5,596 nucleotides of DNA, taken from positions 1 through 5,596 of the forward strand of contig CAZCXI010000141.1 in assembly GCA_964502635.1 (NCBI GenBank). The letters are read 5' to 3'. The position numbers and the translations under genes are program-made. The notes below the pieces were generated by a model. That model was given only the letters and a program-made list of their open reading frames with translations. It made no database searches and had not been told where the DNA came from. How positions within the stretch are numbered: position 1 is the first letter of the stretch; each line of letters starts with the position of its first letter. The stretch is from C00003060 sp964502635. GTDB taxonomy: Bacteria > Desulfobacterota > Desulfobacteria > Desulfobacterales > C00003060. Shown here one piece after another: positions 1 to 5,551 of this stretch.

Positions 1-181
1 GAAAAACCGGCATGAAAACACAGCTCCGCCGGGTCGATTACAAGCATGAGACCCTTGAAAAACGGAAGCGAACCTATCACAGAAGGCTTGTTTCGGCAAC
101 GGGTAAGATAGGCAGAGGCGAAGCTTCTCGCCCCAGATGACGGGAATTGTACGGCTTAGGCTTTGCAATTCCTCGGCTATC
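1..181. other. Upstream stretch with no convincing gene
   Basis: No supported gene lies here. A + frame is open from the window edge to a TGA at 138-140, with an ATG at 12. The 42 residues from that ATG are very rich in Arg, Lys and His and match nothing I recognise, so they could be the tail of an upstream gene or chance. Two other + frames close early (TGA at 13-15 and 47-49), and either could instead be the end of an upstream gene. A stem-loop is visible at 143-172: GGAATTG pairs with CAATTCC across a 16-nt loop. It has no following T run, so it is not a canonical terminator. Confidence 0.5.
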
Positions 182-186
182 GTATT

Positions 187-338
187 GCCGGCTTCCCAAA
201 AAGTCCAACTTCTGTGTTGCGCTGCACCCTTCGTCACTGCGACGTACTATCAGTACGCCTCATTCCTCAGGGTTTGCGCGCCTTGAATTTGGAACTTTTT
301 ACTTTGCCGTCTCATCCGGCCTTCTTGCGAGACCATCC
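187..338. repeat. Degenerate palindromic repeat unit A (MITE-like, noncoding)
   Basis: This is an imperfect palindrome. The + end at 187-204 ends in AAAAAGT. Facing it on the other strand is the end at 294-311, which reads GACGGCAAAGTAAAAAGT as its reverse complement. The arms AAAAAGTCCAA (198-208) and TTGGAACTTTTT (289-300) pair with one bulge, and the centre CGTACT-ATC-AGTACG (243-257) is a small perfect stem. A further degenerate end lies at 320-337 (reverse complement GATGGTCTCGCAAGAAGG). GTATT occurs just outside at 182-186 and 339-343. The sequence around 200-300 resembles a noncoding repeat I recall from Desulfobacterales genomes, but that recollection is unverified. No transposase is present, so if mobile it would depend on an enzyme elsewhere. 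The exact boundaries are uncertain. Confidence 0.6.
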
Positions 339-342
339 GTAT

Positions 343-555
343 TGATGAACTCGCAAAAAGTGTTTTGCGAACGACATTGAGCATTTTGGGATAAAGGCAC
401 TTGAGATATTCAACGTTGAAAAATGTTAACTGTTTGAGGGTATTAGCCTGAGTTGAGCGCAAAGCTTCACTGCGTGTTAGGATTCCAGCTGAATGTCTCA
501 AGGGTGCCCAAAATGTTCGCCGAGCGAACAAAATTGACTTTTTACGGAACCGTCA
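343..555. repeat. Degenerate palindromic repeat unit B (MITE-like, noncoding)
   Basis: The left end GATGAACTCGCAAAAAGT (344-361) faces the right end at 537-554, which reads GACGGTTCCGTAAAAAGT as its reverse complement. Extended to 21 nt, the two ends match at 14 positions, and six of the seven differences are transitions, as expected for decayed terminal inverted repeats. Internal structure includes a perfect 8-bp stem with a 4-nt loop at 351-370 (TCGCAAAA pairing with TTTTGCGA), the 12-bp palindrome TTCAACGTTGAA (409-420) and an inverted repeat at 514-530. With outer bases TGA...TCA (343-555), the flanks are GTAT at 339-342 and GTAT at 556-559, which could be a target-site duplication. A 93-residue minus-strand frame crosses units A and B; I treat it as noncoding. 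Confidence 0.6.
514..530. promoter_or_regulatory. 17-bp inverted repeat next to the promoter (operator candidate)
   Basis: TGTTCGC-CGA-GCGAACA is a perfect inverted repeat with 7-bp arms and a 3-bp centre. It ends 3 bp upstream of the -35 box at 534-539, a position where a dimeric regulator could touch RNA polymerase. It also lies inside repeat unit B, so it may be only a structural part of that element. The half-site order GTTC...GAAC is the reverse of the Gram-positive LexA box, so I assign no regulator. Confidence 0.35.
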
Positions 556-562
556 GTATTAA
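534..562 (+). promoter_or_regulatory. Predicted sigma70-type promoter for the operon
   Basis: TTGACT (534-539) and TATTAA (557-562) are separated by exactly 17 bp and lie about 70 bp ahead of the first gene. This predicts transcription starting near 569 with a leader of about 65 nt. The -35 box belongs to the outer end of repeat unit B, and the -10 box lies at the junction with flanking DNA, so the promoter appears to be made by the repeat. No later intergenic gap shows as good a match. Confidence 0.55.
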
Positions 563-634
563 ACGCAAATGGTATTTTTCTCCAAAAAGCTTCGTGCCGC
601 TCACATTTATCCTGGCTGAATCAAGGGAGGTCGC

Positions 635-1339
635 ATGGCGAAAAAGAAACGGCTGACGAGAAAACAACTCCTGAAAGAGCCGGATGAGTTTCTGACCCTT
701 TCTGCAAAGGCCATCCGGTTTGCTTCGGAGAATCGAAAAGCGCTTACCTATGCCTTGACCGCCTTTGTCATGGTTGTCTTGGCTGTGGCGCTGTTTCACT
801 ATTTTTCAAACCTGTCGGAACGCAGGGCGTACGCCTTGTTCGATCAAGGCCTTGATCAGTACATGAGTCAAGCCCCTGGGGAAAAATCGCCTCACTTCCA
901 GGAGGGTGCCAAGGAGAGATTCACCCAGGTCCTCGACAAATACCCATCCACGAGGGCGGCTGAACTCAGCCTGCCGCTGTATGCGGACATAACCTATGCC
1001 GAGGGCAAGTATGATAAGGCCATTGAACTCTATCAAAAGGCGCTGGAGGTTGTTTCACAGGATGACATCTTGCAAAGGTTGATCTGGAATAGCCTCGGAT
1101 ATGCCTACGAAGGGAAAAAAGATTACGCCACCGCGGCGCAGTATTTCAAGAAGATCACAACCTCAGAAGAGACCTTCTTGAAGGCCGAGGCCTATTTCAA
1201 CCTGGGACGAATGTATGAAGCCATGAATAACCACGAAGGCGCCCGTAAGGCCTATAACGATCTGGTCAAGGACTACCCTGGGGCGGTCGACTTTGGGATC
1301 GCCAAGGAAAAGCTGGGGCGTTTGAAGGGGCAGGGGTAG
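635..1339 (+). CDS. Membrane-anchored TPR protein, YfgM-like architecture
   Basis: This is a 234-residue protein, probably fixed in the inner membrane with its repeats in the periplasm. The N-terminus is short and basic (MAKKKRLTRK), followed by one hydrophobic segment at about residues 36-57 and no signal-peptidase site. The rest is helical repeat sequence. TPR-like units are visible at about 107-140 (ending YDKAIELYQKALEV), 147-178 (GYAYEGKKDYATAAQYFKKI) and 183-216 (AYFNLGRMYEAMNNHEGARKAY), with a weaker one near 88-104. This matches the YfgM/TPR_21 layout of a single N-terminal anchor plus periplasmic TPRs; in E. coli YfgM associates with the Sec translocon and PpiD. The start is supported by AAGGGAGG at 623-630. 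It is the first gene after the predicted promoter and ends 30 bp before paaK, so co-transcription is likely. The TPR call is firm. The specific role is not, and a general scaffold for a cell-envelope complex is an alternative. Confidence 0.8.
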   Translation: MAKKKRLTRKQLLKEPDEFLTLSAKAIRFASENRKALTYALTAFVMVVLAVALFHYFSNLSERRAYALFDQGLDQYMSQAPGEKSPHFQEGAKERFTQVLDKYPSTRAAELSLPLYADITYAEGKYDKAIELYQKALEVVSQDDILQRLIWNSLGYAYEGKKDYATAAQYFKKITTSEETFLKAEAYFNLGRMYEAMNNHEGARKAYNDLVKDYPGAVDFGIAKEKLGRLKGQG

Positions 1340-1369
1340 CCTCGGATTTTTGCAAAGGAGGGATGGCGC

Positions 1370-2671
1370 ATGATCTATGACGAAGACTTTGAGACCTTGC
1401 CGCGGGAAGCCCTGGAGGCCATTCAGCTAAAAAGGCTTCAGGCCCTGGCAGAAAAGGCCTATGCCACCGTGGCCTTTTATAAGAAGGCCTTTGACGAAAA
1501 AGGGGTCAAGCCGGGTGACATCAAGTCCCTGGGGGATTTACACAGGCTGCCCTTTACCATGAAGCAGGATCTGCGCGATAATTATCCTTTTGGCATGTTT
1601 GCCACTCCCCTGGAAAACGTGGTGCGGATCCATGCCTCTTCCGGCACCACGGGCAAGCCGACCGTAGTGGGCTACACGCGCCGGGACATTAACACCTGGT
1701 CCGAGCTCATGGCACGCACCCTGGCGGCTGCAGGCGCACACAAAGGCGATATCGTCCATAATGCCTATGGATATGGTCTGTTCACCGGCGGCCTTGGCTT
1801 TCACTACGGCGCCGAACGGCTGGGGACCTCGGTGATCCCTGTTTCCGGGGGCAACACCAAGCGGCAGATTCTGCTCATGAAGGACTTTGGCCCCACGGTG
1901 CTGACCTGCACACCCTCTTACGCCCTTTACCTGGCCGACGTCGCAACGGAGGAAGGGATTGATTTCAGGTCTCTTGACTTCAGGGTGGGGGTGTTCGGGG
2001 CGGAGCCGTGGACTGAGAATATGCGAAAGGACATCGAAAACAGGCTCGGCATCGATGCCGTGGACATCTACGGCCTGAGTGAGATCATAGGGCCGGGGGT
2101 CTCCGTGGAATGTGTGGAGGCCAAGAACGGACTGCACGTGTTTGAAGATCACTTCATCCCGGAAATCATAGATCCCGCAACCGGTGAGCCCCTTGGCTAC
2201 GGGCAGACTGGAGAACTGGTCTTTACCACCCTCACCAAGGAAGCCTTTCCCCTCATCCGGTACCGCACACGGGACCTTTCGGTCCTTTATCACGAGCCCT
2301 GCAAGTGCGGCAGAAACCTGGTGCGCATGGGACGAATCACGGGGCGCTCAGACGACATGCTCATCATCCGGGGCGTGAATGTCTTTCCGTCTCAGATCGA
2401 AAGTGTCCTCATGGCCAGAGAGGATGTGGCGCCCCACTATGTGTTGATCGTCGACCGGCAAGAGCACATGGACACGCTGGAGGTCGATGTTGAAATCGAT
2501 GAAGGGGTATTTTCCGACGCCGTGAAGGACCTGCAGAACATGGAGCACGACATTGAAAAGGATATCAAGGACCTGCTGGGGGTATCATGCAAGGTGCGTC
2601 TGGTGGAACCCAAGACCATCCAGCGGAGTCAAGGCAAGGCCCAACGCGTCATAGACAAACGCAAAGCCTAG
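1370..2671 (+). CDS. paaK: Phenylacetate-CoA ligase (AMP-forming)
   Basis: This cytoplasmic adenylate-forming enzyme makes phenylacetyl-CoA from phenylacetate, CoA and ATP, releasing AMP and pyrophosphate (EC 6.2.1.30). Its 433 residues are the usual PaaK length. The ATP-binding loop is SSGTTGKPT (90-98). DIYGLSE (232-238) matches the core adenylate-binding motif, YRTRDLS (298-304) supplies the ribose-contacting Asp region, and GRITGRSDDMLIIRG (321-335) is the hinge into the C-terminal domain. QGKAQRVIDKRK at the end carries the probable catalytic Lys423. PCKCGR (310-315) is the Cys-containing loop typical of PaaK. AAGGAGG (1355-1361) sits 8 bp before the ATG and fixes the start. In anaerobes such ligases often sit beside indolepyruvate ferredoxin oxidoreductase, ACT and Liv genes and serve aromatic amino acid breakdown. 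The true substrate could be indoleacetate, hydroxyphenylacetate or another arylacetate, which sequence alone cannot decide. Confidence 0.93.
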   Translation: MIYDEDFETLPREALEAIQLKRLQALAEKAYATVAFYKKAFDEKGVKPGDIKSLGDLHRLPFTMKQDLRDNYPFGMFATPLENVVRIHASSGTTGKPTVVGYTRRDINTWSELMARTLAAAGAHKGDIVHNAYGYGLFTGGLGFHYGAERLGTSVIPVSGGNTKRQILLMKDFGPTVLTCTPSYALYLADVATEEGIDFRSLDFRVGVFGAEPWTENMRKDIENRLGIDAVDIYGLSEIIGPGVSVECVEAKNGLHVFEDHFIPEIIDPATGEPLGYGQTGELVFTTLTKEAFPLIRYRTRDLSVLYHEPCKCGRNLVRMGRITGRSDDMLIIRGVNVFPSQIESVLMAREDVAPHYVLIVDRQEHMDTLEVDVEIDEGVFSDAVKDLQNMEHDIEKDIKDLLGVSCKVRLVEPKTIQRSQGKAQRVIDKRKA

Positions 2672-2674
2672 AAT

Positions 2675-2788
2675 GAGGATTCAAGGGGTCAAGGATTCTA
2701 GGAAAATATTGAGGATGCTCAAAGGACTTATCAAATCGTTAGCAAGAAAAGCACTCGGACCCTTGAATCCTCGGATCCTTGAACCCTC
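2675..2788. repeat. GGATTCAAGG-type inverted repeat between paaK and the ACT gene
   Basis: The left arm GAGGATTCAAGGGGTC (2675-2690) pairs with GACCCTTGAATCCTC (2758-2772) with a single bulged base. A second pairing is possible between GGGGTCAAGGAT (2685-2696) and ATCCTTGAACCC (2775-2786), with one mismatch. Each arm therefore holds two related copies of the motif, and alternative folds compete around a 67-nt centre (2691-2757). Arms built of CCTTGAATCC and CCTTGAACCC units resemble repeats I recall from deltaproteobacterial intergenic regions, though I have not verified this. There is no T run, so it is not a standard terminator. It fills most of an otherwise long 158-bp gap inside the presumed operon. 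Confidence 0.6.
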
Positions 2789-2832
2789 TACTTTATCTAA
2801 TCGCCAGAATAATCTAAACAAAGGAGGGTGTG

Positions 2833-3264
2833 ATGCGAGTCGAACAAATATCCATATTCCTGGAAAACAAGGCGGGCAGGCTGGCCGAGGTGACCCGGGT
2901 GCTCTCAGAGGCCGGCGTCAACATCCGGGCCCTGTCGCTGGCCGACACATCTGACTTCGGCATTTTGCGCCTCATCGCGGACAATAATGACAAGGCCAAG
3001 GCGGTGTTAAAAGAACGCGGTTTCACGGTGGGAAAGACAGACGTGGTCGCCGTGGAGGTGGCAGACAGACCCGGGGGGTTGAGCCGTATCCTGGGCATCC
3101 TGAGTCAACACAATGTCAATGTGGAATATATGTACGCCTTTGTCCAACACAGTGGCAAAAATGCCGTCATGATCTTCCGTTTTGATGACATTGATACGGC
3201 GGTTAAGCTCCTTCAGGAAAACAATGTGAACGTCCTTGAAGGCAAAACCGTCTATACGCTGTAG
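2833..3264 (+). CDS. Tandem ACT-domain protein (amino-acid-binding regulator)
   Basis: This 143-residue protein consists only of two ACT domains, at about 3-68 and 71-140. Each shows the ligand-site turn between the first strand and helix: ENKAGRLAEVTRVLSEAGVNI (residues 11-31) and DRPGGLSRILGILSQHNVNV (78-97). ACT domains usually bind amino acids at dimer interfaces. With no catalytic or DNA-binding part, this protein probably senses a ligand and acts on a partner protein. The start is chosen at ATG 2833, 5 bp after AAGGAGG (2821-2827). A GTG at 2830 is in frame but only 2 bp from that site. It lies between paaK and the Liv-type transporter genes, an association I know from other anaerobes, which suggests control of the ligase or of amino acid use. 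The domain call is firm; ligand and target are unknown. Confidence 0.9.
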   Translation: MRVEQISIFLENKAGRLAEVTRVLSEAGVNIRALSLADTSDFGILRLIADNNDKAKAVLKERGFTVGKTDVVAVEVADRPGGLSRILGILSQHNVNVEYMYAFVQHSGKNAVMIFRFDDIDTAVKLLQENNVNVLEGKTVYTL

Positions 3265-3286
3265 GTGTCCATGTCGGCCACCTACA
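3260..3286 (+). promoter_or_regulatory. Stem-loop overlapping the ACT gene stop codon
   Basis: TGTAGGTG (3260-3267) pairs perfectly with CACCTACA (3279-3286). Inside, CC pairs with GG past one mismatch, leaving the 5-nt loop ATGTC. The TAG stop (3262-3264) is within the left arm. No T run follows, and the ribosome binding site of the next gene begins 13 nt later, so this is more likely an mRNA-stabilising or processing structure than a terminator. Confidence 0.5.
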
Positions 3287-3314
3287 AGATTCCATGACAA
3301 GGAGGAGAAGAACC

Positions 3315-4505
3315 ATGAGGACAAAGCACACTTTTGGCAAGGGGGCGGCCTACTTGTTGGCCGCCGTGTTTCTGGCAACCTTCCTTCTCATACCCATGAC
3401 GAGGGTCCAAGCCGCTGAGGCGTACAAGGTGGGAGCGGTCTTCTCAGTGACCGGCAGGGCCTCTTTTTTGGGCGATCCTGAAAAGAAGACCGCTGTGATG
3501 CTCCAGGAACGGATCAACAAAAAGGGAGGGATCAACGGCCATCCTCTGGAGCTGGTCATCTATGACGACGAGGGGGACGCCACCAAGTGCGCCCTTGCCG
3601 TGCGGAAGCTGATTAACCGGGACGGGGTCTGCACCATCATCGGGCCGTCGCTCTCAGGTAACTCTCTGGCAGTGGTTCCAGAGGCGGAAAAGCACGAGAT
3701 ACCCCTGGTATCGTGTGCGGCCAGTTACAAGATTGTGACCAAGAATCCCGAGACGGGCGAACAGTGGAAATGGGTCTTCAAGACACCCCAATCAGACAGC
3801 ATGGCGGTGGAGGCCATCTACACGCACATGAAAAAGCAGCAGATCTCAAAGATCGCCATCATGTCAGTCACCTCAGGCTTTGGCGCAAGCGGGCGGGGTG
3901 AACTGCTGCGTCTCGCCCCCCAGCACGGCATGACCATCGTGGCGGATGAAAAATACGGGCCCAAGGACACGGACATGACGGCCCAGCTTACCAAGATCAA
4001 GGGACTGGCCCCCCAGGCCATCGTGAACTGGTCCATCGGCCCCACCCAGGTGGTGGTGGTGCGAAACTGGAAAGAGTTGGGTATGACGAACATCACTTTC
4101 TATCAGAGTCACGGTTTTGGAAGCCGCAAGAACATTGAACTCGCCGCAGGCGCTGCCGAAGGCATATACTGCCCCCTGGGGGCCTGCAACATTGCTCAGA
4201 TCCTTCCCAATGACGATCCGCAAAAGAGCGTCACCATGGGCTATCTCAGGGCCTACACGGCAAAGTATGACGAGCCCTTGTCATCCTTTGGAGGCCATGC
4301 CTGGGACGCCCTGTCCATGGTGGCCAAGGCCTTAGAGGCCGTGGGGCCGGACAAGGCCAAGATCAGAGATTACCTGGAGAACCTCACGGGCTTTGTGGGC
4401 CAGCACGGCATATTCAACTTCTCGCCCAAGGACCATAACGGTCTGACCAAAGAGGCCTTCCATATGGTGGTGGTGAAAAACGGAGACTGGGCATTGGCCC
4501 ACTAG
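3315..4505 (+). CDS. livK: Periplasmic substrate-binding protein of a branched-chain amino acid-type ABC transporter
   Basis: The periplasmic receptor captures a small substrate and delivers it to the LivHM permease. The 396-residue protein starts with a Sec signal peptide: basic MRTKHTFGKG, a hydrophobic core at about 11-28, and a cleavage site near VQA-AEA (31-36). No lipobox Cys is present, so the mature protein should be soluble. The mature part follows the Leu/Ile/Val-binding fold (Peripla_BP_6 type): KVGAVFSVTGRASFLG (38-53), then INGHPLELVIYDDEGD (73-88), IIGPSLSGNSLAVVP (108-122) and a C-terminal GGHAWDALSMVAKAL (326-340). Cysteines at 92, 106, 134, 286 and 291 could form disulfides. 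AAGGAGG (3299-3305) lies 9 bp before ATG 3315; an in-frame ATG at 3294 precedes that site and would add seven residues, so I reject it. The ligand may be a branched-chain or aromatic amino acid or an aromatic acid; the paaK context favours an aromatic compound. The symbol marks the family, not a proven ligand. Confidence 0.9.
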   Translation: MRTKHTFGKGAAYLLAAVFLATFLLIPMTRVQAAEAYKVGAVFSVTGRASFLGDPEKKTAVMLQERINKKGGINGHPLELVIYDDEGDATKCALAVRKLINRDGVCTIIGPSLSGNSLAVVPEAEKHEIPLVSCAASYKIVTKNPETGEQWKWVFKTPQSDSMAVEAIYTHMKKQQISKIAIMSVTSGFGASGRGELLRLAPQHGMTIVADEKYGPKDTDMTAQLTKIKGLAPQAIVNWSIGPTQVVVVRNWKELGMTNITFYQSHGFGSRKNIELAAGAAEGIYCPLGACNIAQILPNDDPQKSVTMGYLRAYTAKYDEPLSSFGGHAWDALSMVAKALEAVGPDKAKIRDYLENLTGFVGQHGIFNFSPKDHNGLTKEAFHMVVVKNGDWALAH

Positions 4506-4634
4506 CCTCGGTTGGGCCCGTTTAGCCGGTTGATCGCTGTGATTTGCAGGTTGCGGGTGACCCACTCGCAACCCGGTCGGGGATTGAACGTGTAACGGAA
4601 AAACAGCACAACCGGCCGACGGGCCCCACAGGCT
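4504..4634 (+). promoter_or_regulatory. Large nested stem-loop between binding-protein and permease genes
   Basis: Four paired blocks occur in register: AGCCT (4504-4508) with AGGCT (4630-4634), GGGCCCGT (4514-4521) with ACGGGCCC (4619-4626), GCCGGTTG (4525-4532) with CAACCGGC (4609-4616), and GCTGT (4536-4540) with ACAGC (4603-4607). Inside is a hairpin, GGTTGCGGGTG (4549-4559) with CACTCGCAACC (4563-4573), an 11-bp stem with one G-U pair and loop ACC. The fold begins at the end of the upstream stop codon and ends 14 nt before the permease ATG. No T run follows. It could stabilise the upstream message, attenuate read-through or control permease translation. It could also be a palindromic repeat element. 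I cannot match it to a named RNA family. Confidence 0.55.
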
Positions 4635-4648
4635 TGGCCAGCAGGACT

Positions 4649-5551
4649 ATGGAAGACATCTCTTTCGCAAGCCAGCTTCTTCAGTACACCATCACCGGCG
4701 TTACCATCGGGAGCGTCTATGCCATGGTGGCGCTCGGGTTCAACATTATTTACAACGTGACCGAGGCCATCAATTTTGCCCAGGGTGAGTTCGTTATGCT
4801 GGGTGGTCTGGTCATGGTCTTTTTCCGGGTTACGTTGAAGATACCGCTGGTCTTTTCCCTTCCCCTCACCATCACGGCGGTCACGGCAGTGGGCATTCTC
4901 CTGGACCGGTTGGCCATCCGGCCGATCCGCAAACCGTCCGTGCTTGCCATGGTTATCGCGACCATCGGCGCGGCTTTCTTTATTAAGGGGGCGGCCATGT
5001 TGATCTGGGGGAAGAACCCTTTTGATTTGCCTCCATTTTCCAGCCGCCATCCTATTTCTTTTCTTGGGGCGGTGGTGCAGCCTCAGGGCCTCTGGGTCCT
5101 GGGTTTCCTGGTCCTGATCGTGATCGTGCTCACCATCTTCTTTGATCGCACGATCATGGGGAAGGCCTTGAGGGCTTGCGCCGTGAATGCGAATGCATCA
5201 AGCCTAGTGGGAATCAATGTCAAACAAATGATCCTGGTCTCCTTTGCCTTGAGTGCGGCCATTGGCGCCCTGGGCGGGATCGTCATCACCCCGATATCGC
5301 TCATGGAATATGATCGAGGGGCCATGCTTGCGGTCAAGGGCTTTTCGGCTTGTGTTCTGGGAGGTATGGGGAGTTTCCCTGGAGCGGTGACAGGCGGGCT
5401 CATGATCGGCTTGATAGAATCCCTTGGGGCTGGACTCATCTCTTCCGGATACAAGGATGTGTTTGCCCTGTCGGTGCTGCTCCTTGTCTTGTTTGTGAAG
5501 CCAAGCGGCCTGTTGGGAAGCGTGGAGGCAAGCAAGATAAGGAAGTTTTGA
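4649..5551 (+). CDS. livH: Branched-chain amino acid-type ABC transporter permease, LivH family
   Basis: This 300-residue inner-membrane permease should form a heterodimer with a LivM-type partner to make the transport channel. It has about eight hydrophobic segments, near 14-35, 45-62, 65-87, 97-119, 147-166, 193-217, 226-255 and 270-288. The family signature FNIIYNVTEAINFAQGEFVMLG (31-52) is clear. KALRACAVNANASSLVGIN (172-190) is the cytoplasmic coupling loop that contacts the ATPases, and GGMGSFPGAVTGGLMIGLIE (238-257) is the conserved late helix. I chose ATG 4649 because MEDISFASQLLQYTITGVTIGS matches the usual LivH start just before the first helix. Its ribosome binding site is weak: AGGA at 4643-4646 leaves only 2 bp. 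The frame stays open back to a TTG at 4544, but the added 35 polar residues look unlike the family and come from the structured gap. It follows livK by 143 bp; livM, livG and livF are expected beyond the window. Confidence 0.9.
   Translation: MEDISFASQLLQYTITGVTIGSVYAMVALGFNIIYNVTEAINFAQGEFVMLGGLVMVFFRVTLKIPLVFSLPLTITAVTAVGILLDRLAIRPIRKPSVLAMVIATIGAAFFIKGAAMLIWGKNPFDLPPFSSRHPISFLGAVVQPQGLWVLGFLVLIVIVLTIFFDRTIMGKALRACAVNANASSLVGINVKQMILVSFALSAAIGALGGIVITPISLMEYDRGAMLAVKGFSACVLGGMGSFPGAVTGGLMIGLIESLGAGLISSGYKDVFALSVLLLVLFVKPSGLLGSVEASKIRKF

Noticed and set aside
12..140. A 42-residue basic frame at the window start
   Set aside because: It has no clear ribosome binding site and no recognised motif, and may be chance or the tail of an upstream gene; the window edge prevents a decision.
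250..531. A 93-residue minus-strand frame including LKQLTFFNVEYLKCLYPKML, as a possible small protein
   Set aside because: It runs through both palindromic repeat units, has no ribosome binding site that I can see before its start, and its C-terminal part is simply the repeat read backwards. Similar peptides may be annotated in other genomes because the repeat is common. A protein-level constraint test across copies would be needed to revive it.
514..543. Inverted repeat 514-530 as a rho-independent terminator
   Set aside because: On the + strand the T run begins 8 nt after the stem, too far. On the minus strand only four T follow a 7-bp stem and no gene ends there.
182..560. CRISPR array or phage attachment site in the repeated upstream region
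   Set aside because: The repeats are inverted, degenerate and few, without regular spacers, and no cas, integrase or tRNA gene is present.
1337..1345. TAGCCTCGG shared after the TPR stop codon and after the livK stop codon (4503-4511)
   Set aside because: The match is only nine bases with no shared flanks or structure, so chance is likely.
1538..2293. A 251-residue minus-strand frame opposite paaK
   Set aside because: It is a shadow of the paaK coding frame; its sequence is rich in His, Gly and Pro, with no domain, and the + strand product has all expected ligase motifs.
4502..5050. A 182-residue minus-strand frame across the livK-livH gap
   Set aside because: It is highly charged and low in hydrophobic residues, lies opposite the permease gene and the structured gap, and shows no recognisable motif.
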